A stretch of DNA of 64,000 bases from an uncultured Lachnospiraceae bacterium. Lineage in GTDB: Bacteria; Bacillota; Clostridia; Lachnospirales; Lachnospiraceae. Under the pieces are notes generated by a model that saw only the letters and a list, made by a program, of their open reading frames with translations, was not told the origin of the DNA and made no database searches. The DNA lies in contig CAKRHP010000006.1 of the NCBI GenBank assembly GCA_934339135.1, forward strand, positions 98,799-162,798. Reading direction: 5' to 3'. A program made the translations under genes and the position numbers. This document shows positions 1 through 8,122 of the stretch, piece after piece. Every line of letters starts with the position of its first letter. The stretch's first letter is position 1.

Positions 1-248
1 GTATTACAAGCCACGACAATCCCTTTTGCCCCCCGCTGCATCAGTTCCTCTACATGTCGGATCGTCAGTTCCCGGATCACCTCCGTGGGCTTGGTACCGT
101 AAGGCGCATTGGCAGAATCTCCGTAATATATAAAATCTTCATGCGGCATGACCTTTACCAGTTCCCGAAGCACACTGATTCCTCCCATGCCGGAATCAAA
201 AACACCGATGGGATGATTTCTCAATTCTTCCAGATTCTCTGTACTCAT
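1..248 (-). CDS. murI: glutamate racemase, N-terminal part (cut by window edge)
   Basis: The product interconverts L- and D-glutamate to supply D-Glu for peptidoglycan. Only the first 82 residues lie in the window. Near the N-terminus the protein reads IGVFDSGMGG, the family signature carrying the first catalytic Asp/Ser region. The last visible residues, IVVACNT, hold the first catalytic Cys. The start ATG (248) follows a GAGGAGGAG ribosome site by about 7 bases. The gene begins 4 bases after the stop of the ArsR gene and probably shares its transcript, which is odd company for a cell-wall enzyme. The C-terminal half lies outside the window, so intactness cannot be judged. Confidence 0.95.
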   Translation of the reverse strand, partial: MSTENLEELRNHPIGVFDSGMGGISVLRELVKVMPHEDFIYYGDSANAPYGTKPTEVIRELTIRHVEELMQRGAKGIVVACN

Positions 249-252
249 CACA

Positions 253-621
253 CTACTCCTCCTCGACATGTTCCAGTCCCTGATCAATGATCGCCCGGAC
301 ATGGGCATCTGCAAGAGAATAGAACACAGACTTTCCTTCCCTGCGGCTTCGAACCAGTTTATTCTGTTTCAAAATGCGAAGCTGATGAGAAACAGCTGAC
401 TGGGTCATATTTAATGCCGCCGCCAGATCGCACACGCACACCTCTGCCTCAAAAAGAACAAATAAAATACGGATTCTGGTAGAATCTCCAAACACCTTAA
501 ACAGCTCTGCCAGATCATACAGCACTTCCTCCGGCGGCAGCTTTTCATTTACTATATTTAACAATTCCTGATGCACCTCAATACTGTCACAGCAGTCCAA
601 TGTAATGTGTTCATGTTTCAT
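253..621 (-). CDS. ArsR/SmtB-family metal-responsive repressor
   Basis: This 122-residue winged-helix repressor belongs to the ArsR/SmtB family. The core runs from LFKVFGDSTRIRILFVL through the recognition helix MTQSAVSHQLRILK to the wing (REGKSVFYSL). The N-terminal CC in LDCCDS, the acidic/His C-terminus (HVRAIIDQGLEHVEEE) and the Cys pair in EVCVCDLA are possible metal ligands; the ELCVCDL-type alpha3 motif is typical of ArsR/CadC members. The ATG at 621 is preferred over an upstream codon because GGAGGGG sits about 10 bases before it. The adjacent metal ATPase and the SmtB-type site at 2921-2934 suggest that it represses the efflux genes. The metal (Zn, Cd, Co or Pb) is not determined. 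Confidence 0.92.
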   Translation of the reverse strand: MKHEHITLDCCDSIEVHQELLNIVNEKLPPEEVLYDLAELFKVFGDSTRIRILFVLFEAEVCVCDLAAALNMTQSAVSHQLRILKQNKLVRSRREGKSVFYSLADAHVRAIIDQGLEHVEEE

Positions 622-672
622 AATATACAAATCCCCCTCCATTCCCACATAAGATAAAAGCCAATTACTATT

Positions 673-701
673 AGTATGTAGGAATCAGAGAGGGATGTCA
701 A
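673..701 (-). promoter_or_regulatory. putative promoter of arsR-murI
   Basis: On the minus strand TTGACA (696-701) is followed after 17 bases by CATACT (673-678), about 50 bases upstream of the arsR start. The -35 is perfect and the -10 matches four of six positions. Confidence 0.55.
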
Positions 702-726
702 GACATGGTTTCCGTTGTCCATGTCT
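701..726. repeat. 8-bp inverted repeat at the 3' end of the metal ATPase gene
   Basis: AGACATGG (701-708) and CCATGTCT (719-726) form perfect 8-bp arms with a 10-base loop. It lies between the ATPase stop and the arsR promoter, touching the -35. It could terminate the ATPase transcript (no T-run is seen) or bind a regulator. Confidence 0.45.
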
Positions 727-742
727 AAATAATATTCTATTT

Positions 743-2614
743 TTACAGTCTCTTCACAGATAACGCCCGGATGGCATTCAATACTGCGATCACCATAACT
801 CCCACGTCGGCAAAGATTGCAGCCCACATGTTGGCAATACCCAGCGCACCCAGGATCAGGCAGATCACCTTAATACCAATGGCGAAATAAATGTTTTCAT
901 AAACAATGCGGATACATTTTCTGGCAATTTTGATCGCCTTTGCAATCTTCATGGGATCATCATCCATCAATACAATATCCGCCGCCTCAATCGCCGCATC
1001 GGATCCCATAGCTCCCATGGCAATACCGATATCTGCTCTGGAAAGCACCGGTGCATCGTTGATACCATCTCCGACAAACGCAAGCTTTTCTCTGGAACTC
1101 TGCCCGGCAAGAAGCTTCTCCACACCACTTACCTTATCTGCCGGAAGCAGCTCTGCATAATATTCAGAAATGCCCAGCTCTTTTGCCACATGTTCTGCTA
1201 CGTTGCGGCGGTCACCGGTGAGCATTACGGTCTTGCGGATACCTGCTTTGTTCAATGCCTTGATCGCCGCTGCCGCTGTCGGCTTTGGCTGGTCAGAGAT
1301 CAGAATACTTCCCGCAAAGGTCTGATCCACTGCCACATAAACAACAGTTCCGACTTCATTTAATTCCTTATAGGAAACACCAAGCTTTTTCATGAGCTTG
1401 TCGTTGCCAACGGATACTTCCTTTCCGTCAATCGCAGCCTTTACACCATTGCCGCTGATCTCCTCCACATCTGCAATGCGGTTCTTATCGATCACCTTGC
1501 CATAAGCCTTCTGCAGACTGCGGCTGATCGGATGACTGGAATAGCTCTCTGCCAGTGCAGCATATTCCAGAAGCTGATCCTCGCTCATTCCCTCCGGATA
1601 GATGGAGGATACCGCAAAGACACCCTGTGTCAGCGTACCTGTCTTATCAAAGACAACACAGCTCGTCTGTGCCAGTGTCTCCATATAATTGGAGCCCTTT
1701 ACCAGTACACCGGAACGGCTTGCCCCACCGATTCCCGCAAAGAAGCTGAGCGGAATACTGATAACCAGCGCACACGGACAGCTGATAACAAGAAATGTCA
1801 ATGCACGGAAGATCCACTCACCCCAGTTCGGTGCAATATGCAGGAACAAAATACTTACCAGCGGAGGCAGTACCGCCAGTGCCGCCGCACAGTAACATAC
1901 GATTGGTGTGTAATAGTGCGCAAATTTTGAAATAAAATTCTCAGAGCGTGACTTTCTGGAACTGGCATTTTCCACCATATCCAGAATCTTAGAAACCGTA
2001 GACTCCCCAAACTCTTTGGTCGTTCTGATCCGAAGCACTCCTGTCATATTAATGCAGCCACTGACGATCTCATCATCAACCTCTGCTTCCCGCGGAAGGC
2101 TTTCTCCCGTCAGGGCACTGGTATTTAAGGTACTTTTTCCTTCAATGATCACACCATCGATCGGTACCTTCTCTCCCGGCTGTACCACGATCACGCTGCC
2201 AATCGCAACCTCGTCCGGATCTACCTGCTCCAGTTCTCCGCTCTCCGTTTCCACATTGGCATAATCCGGACGGATATCCATAAGTTCGCTGATATTGCGA
2301 CGGCTCTTGCCTACCGCATAACTCTGGAACAGTTCTCCGATCTGGTAAAAGATCATAACGGCAACGCCCTCGGTATAATCCCCCAATGCGATTGCTCCAA
2401 TGGTTGCCACCGCCATCAAAAAGTTCTCATCAAACACCTGACGGTTCATAATACCCTTTACAGCCTTACGCAGGATATCATAACCGATCACCAGATAAGG
2501 AACCATAAATAAGGCAAACCGGATATATCCATCTACCGGCAGCAACGAGATCAGCCCCACCAATGCAACCGCTATGATAATACGGATCAGAGCCTTTTTT
2601 TGTTTCTTTGTCAT
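743..2614 (-). CDS. heavy-metal P1B-type ATPase (CadA/ZntA-like efflux pump)
   Basis: This 623-residue pump should export soft or divalent metal ions across the membrane. Visible motifs are the actuator loop TGES (169-172), the transmembrane metal site C279-P-C281 in SCPCALVISIP, the phosphorylation site DKTGT (Asp323), the P1B-specific SHP of SYSSHPISRS, and the hinge GDGINDAP. About six to eight membrane helices are expected. There is no N-terminal metal-binding domain; a separate HMA protein is encoded 40 bases upstream and may serve as the detached domain. The CPC motif with C-terminal KxxN-like residues favours Zn/Cd/Pb over Cu, but this is inference. It is regulated most likely by the nearby ArsR repressor. 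Confidence 0.93.
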   Translation of the reverse strand: MTKKQKKALIRIIIAVALVGLISLLPVDGYIRFALFMVPYLVIGYDILRKAVKGIMNRQVFDENFLMAVATIGAIALGDYTEGVAVMIFYQIGELFQSYAVGKSRRNISELMDIRPDYANVETESGELEQVDPDEVAIGSVIVVQPGEKVPIDGVIIEGKSTLNTSALTGESLPREAEVDDEIVSGCINMTGVLRIRTTKEFGESTVSKILDMVENASSRKSRSENFISKFAHYYTPIVCYCAAALAVLPPLVSILFLHIAPNWGEWIFRALTFLVISCPCALVISIPLSFFAGIGGASRSGVLVKGSNYMETLAQTSCVVFDKTGTLTQGVFAVSSIYPEGMSEDQLLEYAALAESYSSHPISRSLQKAYGKVIDKNRIADVEEISGNGVKAAIDGKEVSVGNDKLMKKLGVSYKELNEVGTVVYVAVDQTFAGSILISDQPKPTAAAAIKALNKAGIRKTVMLTGDRRNVAEHVAKELGISEYYAELLPADKVSGVEKLLAGQSSREKLAFVGDGINDAPVLSRADIGIAMGAMGSDAAIEAADIVLMDDDPMKIAKAIKIARKCIRIVYENIYFAIGIKVICLILGALGIANMWAAIFADVGVMVIAVLNAIRALSVKRL

Positions 2615-2654
2615 AGATTCACACTCCTTCCTACGAATCGCTTTTTAACAGCGA

Positions 2655-2873
2655 TTACAGGAAGATCTCGCAGTCATCTTCCACTTTCTTGCAATTTTTT
2701 AATACATCCTGCATCACGGCCTTTGGCTCAGCACTTTCCTCAAACTCAACAGACATCTTTAATGTCATAAAGTTTACGACAGCATCCTTTACACCATCGG
2801 TAGCCTTTGCAGCCTCTTCCATCTTATTCGCACAGTTTGCACAGTCAACCTCAATCTTATACGTCTTCTTCAT
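2655..2873 (-). CDS. HMA-domain metallochaperone
   Basis: This is a 72-residue stand-alone heavy-metal-associated domain with the metal-binding motif DCANCANKME (CxxC) after the first beta strand and the usual beta-alpha-beta-beta-alpha-beta length. It ends with an extra Cys/Asp-rich tail (CKKVEDDCEIF). The ATG at 2873 is chosen because AAAGGATGG is correctly spaced for it; an in-frame ATG 12 bases upstream abuts the ribosome site. It is the first gene of the transcript that continues into the P-type ATPase and probably hands metal to the pump or replaces the N-terminal domain that the pump lacks. Confidence 0.9.
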   Translation of the reverse strand: MKKTYKIEVDCANCANKMEEAAKATDGVKDAVVNFMTLKMSVEFEESAEPKAVMQDVLKNCKKVEDDCEIFL

Positions 2874-2920
2874 AATGATTTCCATCCTTTCAAAAATATA
2901 TGTTTGCTTTCTTCATCATA

Positions 2921-2934
2921 TGAACAATCATTCA
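2921..2934. promoter_or_regulatory. ArsR/SmtB-type operator
   Basis: TGAACAATCATTCA matches the known SmtB/CzrA-type core TGAACA-N2-TATTCA at all but one fixed position. It lies about 50 bases upstream of the HMA start and just downstream of the predicted transcription start, where repressor binding would block transcription. The ArsR product of 253-621 is the obvious ligand-controlled repressor. Confidence 0.7.
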
Positions 2935-2947
2935 TGTGTTTGATTCT

Positions 2948-2975
2948 ATTGTACCAAATCTTTTCCATATGTCAA
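2948..2975 (-). promoter_or_regulatory. promoter of the HMA-ATPase operon
   Basis: On the minus strand a perfect TTGACA (2970-2975) is followed after 16 bases by TACAAT (2948-2953). The start point would fall near 2941, immediately before the ArsR-type operator. Confidence 0.7.
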
Positions 2976-2984
2976 TACATAAAA

Positions 2985-3033
2985 GTAAAAAATCAAAGGG
3001 AATGTCTCATTCCAGTGGAGTGAAACATTCCCT
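2985..3033 (-). terminator. terminator after the hydrogenase gene
   Basis: AGGGAATGT (2997-3005) pairs with ACATTCCCT (3025-3033); on the minus strand the hairpin is followed by a T-rich run. It sits 25 bases past the hydrogenase stop. Confidence 0.7.
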
Positions 3034-3058
3034 GATACCGTTCTATTGATTCATTTGA

Positions 3059-4504
3059 TTAGCGGTGCTGTTCAAATGCACTCAGATCATAGTTTTTAAG
3101 ATTATCAGTAATACTTCTGTCATCTGCCTCATCGATCAGCTTATCACGAACCTTCTTGGTCTTCATCGGATCCGCATGACCACTTGGACCGCCCACACAG
3201 CCGCCCTCACAGATCATACCCTCGACAAAATCCTCCGGAAGTCTTCCGGCCTTCAGCAAAAGCATTGCCTTTTTACATTCCATGGCCCCATTTGCCTTGA
3301 ATACCTTGGCATCTACTTCCTGATCTGTCTCTTTCATATATTCCAGTACGGAAGCAGTTACACCACCGGCATTACCGTAACGCTTACCATAGGTACTTGA
3401 CTCCTGATACTCGTTTGGAGCCGGCTCCAGCTCAATGTCTTTTGCTTTCATAATGGCACGGATCTCGCTGTAGGTAAGAACAGCATCTGCATTGCCCTCG
3501 ATCTGCTGGTCTACAACCTCTGACTTCTTACCGATGCATGGACCGATAAATACGGTATAGCAGTCAGGCTCCTTTGCCTTGAGCATTCTGGAGATCATAC
3601 ACATTGGTGAAACTGTGGTGGAGATCAGATCTGCCTGCTCCGGATAATGCTTGCGGATCATATTCACAAATGCCGGACAGCAGGATGTGGTCTTCTTCTC
3701 CCCTGCATGATATGCTTCCAGCCACTCCTCAGCCTCGCTCTGTGTGGTCATATCTCCACCGAGACCAACCTCGATCATGTCAGCAAAGCCAACCTTCTGC
3801 AAAGCGATCTTCCAGCTCTCCATAGTAATGTCAGGACCAAACTGTCCCTCTGTCGCAGGAGCTACCATACCATAAACCTTCTTGCCTGCCTTCAGCGCAC
3901 CGATCACATCCAGAATGAATGTCTTGGAGCCGATGGCACCAAACGGACATTTGTGGATACAGTGGCCACAACGGATACACTTGCTCTCATCAATAACGGA
4001 AATACCAAGATCATTGTATGTAATAGCATCTACCGGACATGCGAACTTACATGGACGTTTCAGATGAGCGATAGCATTGTAAGGACATGCCTTTGCACAC
4101 ATACCGCACTCTTTACATTTATTGGCATCAATGTGGGAACGCTTCTCTCCCGGGCTGATGGCACCGAACTTACATGCATTCACACATGCCTTGCCAAGAC
4201 AGTTCTGACAATTGTCCGTTACAACATAACTGGAAATCGGACAGTCCTCACATGCGGAAGAAATAACCTGTACGACATTTCCATTGTCCTCCGGACCAGG
4301 AGCTTTCCCTTCTGCCAGACGAATACGCTGACGGATGATCTCGCGCTCTTTATAAACGCAGCAACGGAACTGCGGTGTTGGTCCGGGTATCATCTTGCGT
4401 GGCAGGTGATCTCTTTCCTCCTCCAGAGTGCCCTCAAAGGCCAGCTTTGCCACCTCATAAAGTACATCATGCTTGATCCTAATCACATTTTCATCTGCAA
4501 ACAT
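3059..4504 (-). CDS. monomeric [FeFe] hydrogenase, group-B-like
   Basis: This 481-residue iron-sulfur enzyme probably makes or consumes H2 with ferredoxin. The N-terminal half (about 85-190) is rich in Cys clusters, including CEDCPIS, CQNCLGKAC, CKECGMCAKACP and CIRCGHCIHKCP, for several [4Fe-4S] centres. The H-cluster domain follows: L1 TSCCPAF (273-279), L2 GPCIGKKSE (about 321-329, standard form MPCxxKxxE) and L3 ICEGGCVGG (about 436-444). The usual Trp after TSCCP is replaced by Phe, as I recall for CpIII-type (group B) enzymes. The ATG at 4504 follows AAGGAG. No HydE/F/G maturases or bifurcating partner subunits are nearby, so it stands alone. Confidence 0.88.
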   Translation of the reverse strand: MFADENVIRIKHDVLYEVAKLAFEGTLEEERDHLPRKMIPGPTPQFRCCVYKEREIIRQRIRLAEGKAPGPEDNGNVVQVISSACEDCPISSYVVTDNCQNCLGKACVNACKFGAISPGEKRSHIDANKCKECGMCAKACPYNAIAHLKRPCKFACPVDAITYNDLGISVIDESKCIRCGHCIHKCPFGAIGSKTFILDVIGALKAGKKVYGMVAPATEGQFGPDITMESWKIALQKVGFADMIEVGLGGDMTTQSEAEEWLEAYHAGEKKTTSCCPAFVNMIRKHYPEQADLISTTVSPMCMISRMLKAKEPDCYTVFIGPCIGKKSEVVDQQIEGNADAVLTYSEIRAIMKAKDIELEPAPNEYQESSTYGKRYGNAGGVTASVLEYMKETDQEVDAKVFKANGAMECKKAMLLLKAGRLPEDFVEGMICEGGCVGGPSGHADPMKTKKVRDKLIDEADDRSITDNLKNYDLSAFEQHR

Positions 4505-4595
4505 TTTTTCTCTCCTTATTTTGTCAGTTTGTGTACATAGATTTCTTGATCGGATCCTTTCCGCCAAAAAATGGTCAGAATGATCCCTTGGAGAT

Positions 4596-4601
4596 AGTAT
4601 A
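4596..4601 (-). promoter_or_regulatory. candidate -10 of the hydrogenase gene
   Basis: TATACT on the minus strand lies about 90 bases upstream of the start codon. The -35 region (TTTCAT at 17-base spacing) is poor, so this is tentative. Confidence 0.35.
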
Positions 4602-4659
4602 ACATAGATTTGCCGATAATGAAATTATTTTTCTATAAAGTTTTTTAATTGATATTTTT

Positions 4660-5682
4660 TCATCTTTGACCAATCTTCAGATTTGGCACTGCATTCAGAT
4701 CCAGACCATGACGTGTCCCTGCCATATACTCATAATACCCCTGTGATGCGATCATTGCCGCATTGTCGGTACAGTAAACCGGTGACGGATAGCAAAGTCC
4801 TAGTCCTGCCTCATCACATGCCTGTTTCATGGCTTCACGGAGTGCTGAGTTGGAAGCCACACCGCCTGCCACGGCAATCCGCTTTTCTCCCAGCTTTTTG
4901 GCTGCACCAACGGCTCTGCCCACCAGCACATCAACGACTGCCTGCTGGAAGGATGCCGCCACATCTGCCCGGTTTACTTCAATGCCCTTCATCTCGCATC
5001 CATTGAGATAATTTAAAACGGCTGATTTTACGCCGGAAAAGCTGAAATCATACTCACAGCCATCAATTTTGGCCCGGGGAAACTCAATGGCATGGGGATT
5101 TCCCTCCTTTGCCAGCTTGTCAATCTTTGGTCCACCCGGATATCCCAGACCAATGGCTCTGGCAACCTTATCAAATGCCTCTCCTGCGGCATCATCATGA
5201 GTGTAGCCGATAATCTCGAATTTGCCATACTCCAGCACACGGACCAGATGGGTATGACCTCCGGATACCACAAGACACAGAAACGGTGGCTCCAGATCCG
5301 GATGCTCCAGATAATTTGCTGCAATATGCCCCTCGATATGATGCACGCCCACCAGAGGCTTTCCTGCCGCATACGCAATTGCCTTTGCCGCACCGACACC
5401 AACGAGAAGTGCCCCGACCAGTCCCGGTCCGTACGTCACGCTGACTGCATCGATCTCATTCAGCGTAACCTTGGCATCCGTCAGTGCCTGCTCAATCACC
5501 TGATTGATCCGTTCTACATGTTTACGGGAAGCAATCTCCGGCACCACTCCTCCATATAATGTATGAATATCAATCTGAGAGGAGATTACATTGGACATTA
5601 CCGTTCTGCCGTTTTTTACTACGGAGGCTGCCGTCTCATCGCAGGAGCTCTCAATTCCCAATATCAATACGTCTTTTCCCAT
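4660..5682 (-). CDS. tsaD: tRNA N6-adenosine threonylcarbamoyltransferase TsaD
   Basis: TsaD transfers the threonylcarbamoyl group to A37 of ANN-decoding tRNAs, together with TsaB and TsaE. The 340-residue protein begins [15 protein letters not shown], the ASKHA nucleotide-binding start. It has the metal-binding His pair H115/H119 in [14 protein letters not shown], and a C-terminal [11 protein letters not shown] and DNAAMIA. The ATG at 5682 gives the usual length; its ribosome site (GAAAGG) is about 13 bases away, so initiation may be weak. A hairpin at 5729-5758 separates it from the upstream genes. Its partners tsaB and tsaE are encoded 3-4 kb upstream on the same strand. Confidence 0.97.
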   Translation of the reverse strand: MGKDVLILGIESSCDETAASVVKNGRTVMSNVISSQIDIHTLYGGVVPEIASRKHVERINQVIEQALTDAKVTLNEIDAVSVTYGPGLVGALLVGVGAAKAIAYAAGKPLVGVHHIEGHIAANYLEHPDLEPPFLCLVVSGGHTHLVRVLEYGKFEIIGYTHDDAAGEAFDKVARAIGLGYPGGPKIDKLAKEGNPHAIEFPRAKIDGCEYDFSFSGVKSAVLNYLNGCEMKGIEVNRADVAASFQQAVVDVLVGRAVGAAKKLGEKRIAVAGGVASNSALREAMKQACDEAGLGLCYPSPVYCTDNAAMIASQGYYEYMAGTRHGLDLNAVPNLKIGQR

Positions 5683-5728
5683 GATTCTAACCAAACCTTT
5701 CTCACATATTTTCCTGTAAATTATCAAA

Positions 5729-5758
5729 GAAGAAAGGATGACACTGCATCCCTTCTTC
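5729..5758 (-). terminator. terminator between the 5782-6384 gene and tsaD
   Basis: GAAGAAAGGATG (5729-5740) pairs with CATCCCTTCTTC (5747-5758), 12 bp with one G-U pair, followed on the minus strand by TTTGAT. The short T-run makes it partial, perhaps allowing read-through into tsaD. Confidence 0.55.
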
Positions 5759-5781
5759 TCCCTTTTTCCATTTCATTCTGA

Positions 5782-6384
5782 CTACTTTTCAGCCTCTGCA
5801 GCAGTAATCTGCTTCCACCCAAGGATCTTCCATCGTCCTTTACTGTCCTTTCGACAAATATATTCGGCATAGGATTCTGTTGTTTTGGATTTTTTGGAGG
5901 TTTCCAGCACCGATGCAACCAAAGTTGCTTCCTCTCTTCCATCGACCTCTGCATATTTGACCTGATCATCCTCCTGCACAATATAGGAAGAAATAAAATT
6001 TTTCGCATCGTCAAACGTCTTAATATCTTTCTTTAAAGCCTGATACATCTCCTCCTCGGAATTCCCTTTGTGTTTCAGAAATTCTTCATCATAAAGCAGA
6101 CGAAGCTGCTGATATAATGCCTTCCGGTCTTTTTCCTTCATGTTGGTATTGTACATACATTTGTTGATACGCCAAAACAGCTTTACAACTTCCGTAGGAG
6201 TGCCGGGATATTCCAGATCCAGATCCTTTGCCAGAAGCTTGCCTACCTCGGTCTTAGGTAAACTGTCTTCTCCCTTTTCCTCTGCCTCTTTCTGCTGATA
6301 AACACGAACTCCGGCAAAAATCAGCACCGCTGCTGCAACAACTACTACAAACACGATCAAAATCTTTTTTGTCATTTTGTCCAT
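5782..6384 (-). CDS. membrane-anchored protein of unknown function
   Basis: This 200-residue protein has one N-terminal membrane helix (about residues 7-25, ILIVFVVVVAAAVLIFAG) followed by a charged soluble domain outside the membrane. The C-terminal part reads like an NTF2- or SnoaL-type beta sheet, with alternating strands such as YAEVDGREEATLVASVL and GRWKILGWKQI, but no family is assigned with confidence. The ATG at 6384 follows GAGGAGAGG; a GTG at 6393 overlaps the rnz stop but is too close to that site. It begins 5 bases after rnz, so the two are co-transcribed. Confidence 0.75.
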   Translation of the reverse strand: MDKMTKKILIVFVVVVAAAVLIFAGVRVYQQKEAEEKGEDSLPKTEVGKLLAKDLDLEYPGTPTEVVKLFWRINKCMYNTNMKEKDRKALYQQLRLLYDEEFLKHKGNSEEEMYQALKKDIKTFDDAKNFISSYIVQEDDQVKYAEVDGREEATLVASVLETSKKSKTTESYAEYICRKDSKGRWKILGWKQITAAEAEK

Positions 6385-6389
6385 GATCG

Positions 6390-7313
6390 TCACCTCTCCT
6401 CCTCTTCATCGATGAAATCCAGAGTTTTGCTCCACTTATCCCTTGCAGCATGTGCATGCGGAAAGATTTTTTTCACTTCCTTCATATAATCCTCCGGATG
6501 CAGCATGGATGGACTGTAATGTGTCAGCCACATTTCCTGCACGCCCGCTTTCTTCGCAAGTCTCGCTGCCTCGTACATTGTCATATGTTTAAATTCTGCT
6601 GCTTTTTTCTGTTTTTCGCGATCCCCATACATCCCCTCACAGATGAACAAGTCAGATCTCGACGCATTCTCTGCGATAATATCCATCGGTCTTGTATCAG
6701 TACAATATGTAAGCTTAATCCCTTTTCTGGCTGGTCCGATCACCATATCCGGAGTATAAATCCGCCCGTCCTGTTCTATGGTTTCTCCCTTCTGCAAACG
6801 ACTCCACAACTTTAACGGAACCTCATTAGCCTTTGCAAGTTCCGGATGAAACTTTCCTCCTCGCGGCACGGTAATCGTGTATCCATAGCAGGTGACATTG
6901 TGATTGACCCGGAAGGCTCTGATATGATAGCCATTTACTTCCAGATCCTGCTCCTTCTCACTGAGTTCTATAAATTGAATCGGAAAGGGAAGCCCCGGCG
7001 CAATAACGCGCAATGCGTTGACTGTTTTTTCCAGCCCCCTCGGTCCGATCATAGTGACCGGACGAGTCCGGTCGGAGTTGCCCATAGACAAAAGAAGCCC
7101 CGGCAGGCCGCTGATATGATCTCCGTGGTAATGGGTAAAGCAGATCGTATCAATCGGATTGACACTCCATCCCTTCTCGCGAATTGCGATCTGCGTGCCC
7201 TCCCCACAATCCACCAGAAGGCTGCTGCCCTCCAGACGGGTCATCGCGGCCGTGAGCCACCGCCCCGGCAGCGGCATCATTCCGCTGGTTCCCAATAAAC
7301 ATACATCTAACAT
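6390..7313 (-). CDS. rnz: ribonuclease Z (tRNA 3' endonuclease)
   Basis: RNase Z removes 3' trailers from tRNA precursors, especially those lacking an encoded CCA. The 307-residue metallo-beta-lactamase protein carries the zinc motif H61-Y-H63-G-D65-H66. Further ligand regions are HNVTCYGY, YCTDTRP and LTHYSPS near the C-terminus. Length matches bacterial RNase Z. The tRNA-Trp at 33824-33894 lacks an encoded CCA and would be a natural substrate. The gene sits between t6A-modification genes, making this a tRNA-maturation neighbourhood. Confidence 0.95.
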   Translation of the reverse strand: MLDVCLLGTSGMMPLPGRWLTAAMTRLEGSSLLVDCGEGTQIAIREKGWSVNPIDTICFTHYHGDHISGLPGLLLSMGNSDRTRPVTMIGPRGLEKTVNALRVIAPGLPFPIQFIELSEKEQDLEVNGYHIRAFRVNHNVTCYGYTITVPRGGKFHPELAKANEVPLKLWSRLQKGETIEQDGRIYTPDMVIGPARKGIKLTYCTDTRPMDIIAENASRSDLFICEGMYGDREKQKKAAEFKHMTMYEAARLAKKAGVQEMWLTHYSPSMLHPEDYMKEVKKIFPHAHAARDKWSKTLDFIDEEEER

Positions 7314-7357
7314 AATCCACCTCTTCTCATCTCTGAAAGAATCCGTGGACTATTGTA

Positions 7358-7576
7358 TCACAATTCAGTTGCTTCTGTCACCATTGGTGGTGTAACAAAT
7401 TTCTTCACCATTTCATCATAGCAGTCCTCGCAAAGCAGAAACGAATGAATCTCTCCATCCCGTTTTGAAAAGTATCCCCACTGTTTTTTTCCTTCAAAGA
7501 CATCCTCTCTCAAAATGCCATTTTCGTATTTCAGCATGCGTCCGCATCCATTACAAAATAATTTTTTCTCTGCCAT
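7358..7576 (-). CDS. small zinc-ribbon protein
   Basis: This 72-residue protein has two CxxC knuckles (FCNGCGR near the N-terminus and LCEDCYD about 40 residues later) that would bind one zinc. The body is charged and without membrane segments. The ATG at 7576 follows GGGAGGATAAAG. It lies between rimI and rnz on the same strand. The function is unknown; the fold suggests nucleic-acid or protein binding. Confidence 0.75.
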   Translation of the reverse strand: MAEKKLFCNGCGRMLKYENGILREDVFEGKKQWGYFSKRDGEIHSFLLCEDCYDEMVKKFVTPPMVTEATEL

Positions 7577-7687
7577 CTTTATCCTCCCGTCCTCCACAGT
7601 CAGACCACTGCTGCTTCATTTTCTTTTCTTACAAAAAGTATATCCTGTCCCGGCATCTCTGTACAGTGGAAAACAAAGGAAACATTT

Positions 7688-8122
7688 TTATAAATTCTTC
7701 CGCATGATCACGGCATGCTCCTGCGGATCCCTGTAATAGTTTTTGCGAAGAGACATCCGCTGAAAGCCGAATTTAATATACAATCCAATTGCCGCCTCAT
7801 TGCTCTCTCTCACCTCCAACAGGATCTGCTCTGCACCCTTGCCGGCGCATTCCTGAAATGCCTGATATAAAAGTGCTCCTGCAATCCCCTCCCGACGGTG
7901 AGCCGGATCCACAACGATATTGCACAGATCTGCTGTTTCAAAAGAACACCAGAGTACACAGCTTCCCACAACAGCATCATCCTGTAACGCAGTCAGATAA
8001 ATCTTATCCTCATCCTGCAGATGATCCATATAATCCTGCTCACTCCAGGGATGAGCAAAATTTTCTCTCTGCAATGCGGCTACCGCTGGCGCCTCCGCCA
8101 TCTCCATATGTTTAATTTGCAT
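7688..8122 (-). CDS. rimI: ribosomal protein S18-alanine N-acetyltransferase RimI
   Basis: This 144-residue GNAT acetyltransferase should acetylate the N-terminal Ala of ribosomal protein S18. The acetyl-CoA loop is visible as VVDPAHRREGIAGALL (R/Q-x-x-G-x-G/A). The C-terminal strand pair EVRESNEAAIGLYIKFGFQ and RKNYYRDPQEHAVIM are typical of RimI. It overlaps the end of tsaB by 11 bases, the order common in Firmicutes (tsaE-tsaB-rimI). The ribosome site is weak, which suggests coupling to tsaB translation. Confidence 0.92.
   Translation of the reverse strand: MQIKHMEMAEAPAVAALQRENFAHPWSEQDYMDHLQDEDKIYLTALQDDAVVGSCVLWCSFETADLCNIVVDPAHRREGIAGALLYQAFQECAGKGAEQILLEVRESNEAAIGLYIKFGFQRMSLRKNYYRDPQEHAVIMRKNL

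Noticed and set aside
618..827. Short minus-strand frame overlapping the 3' end of the metal ATPase
   Set aside because: It overlaps the ATPase and the arsR promoter in another frame and has no ribosome site.
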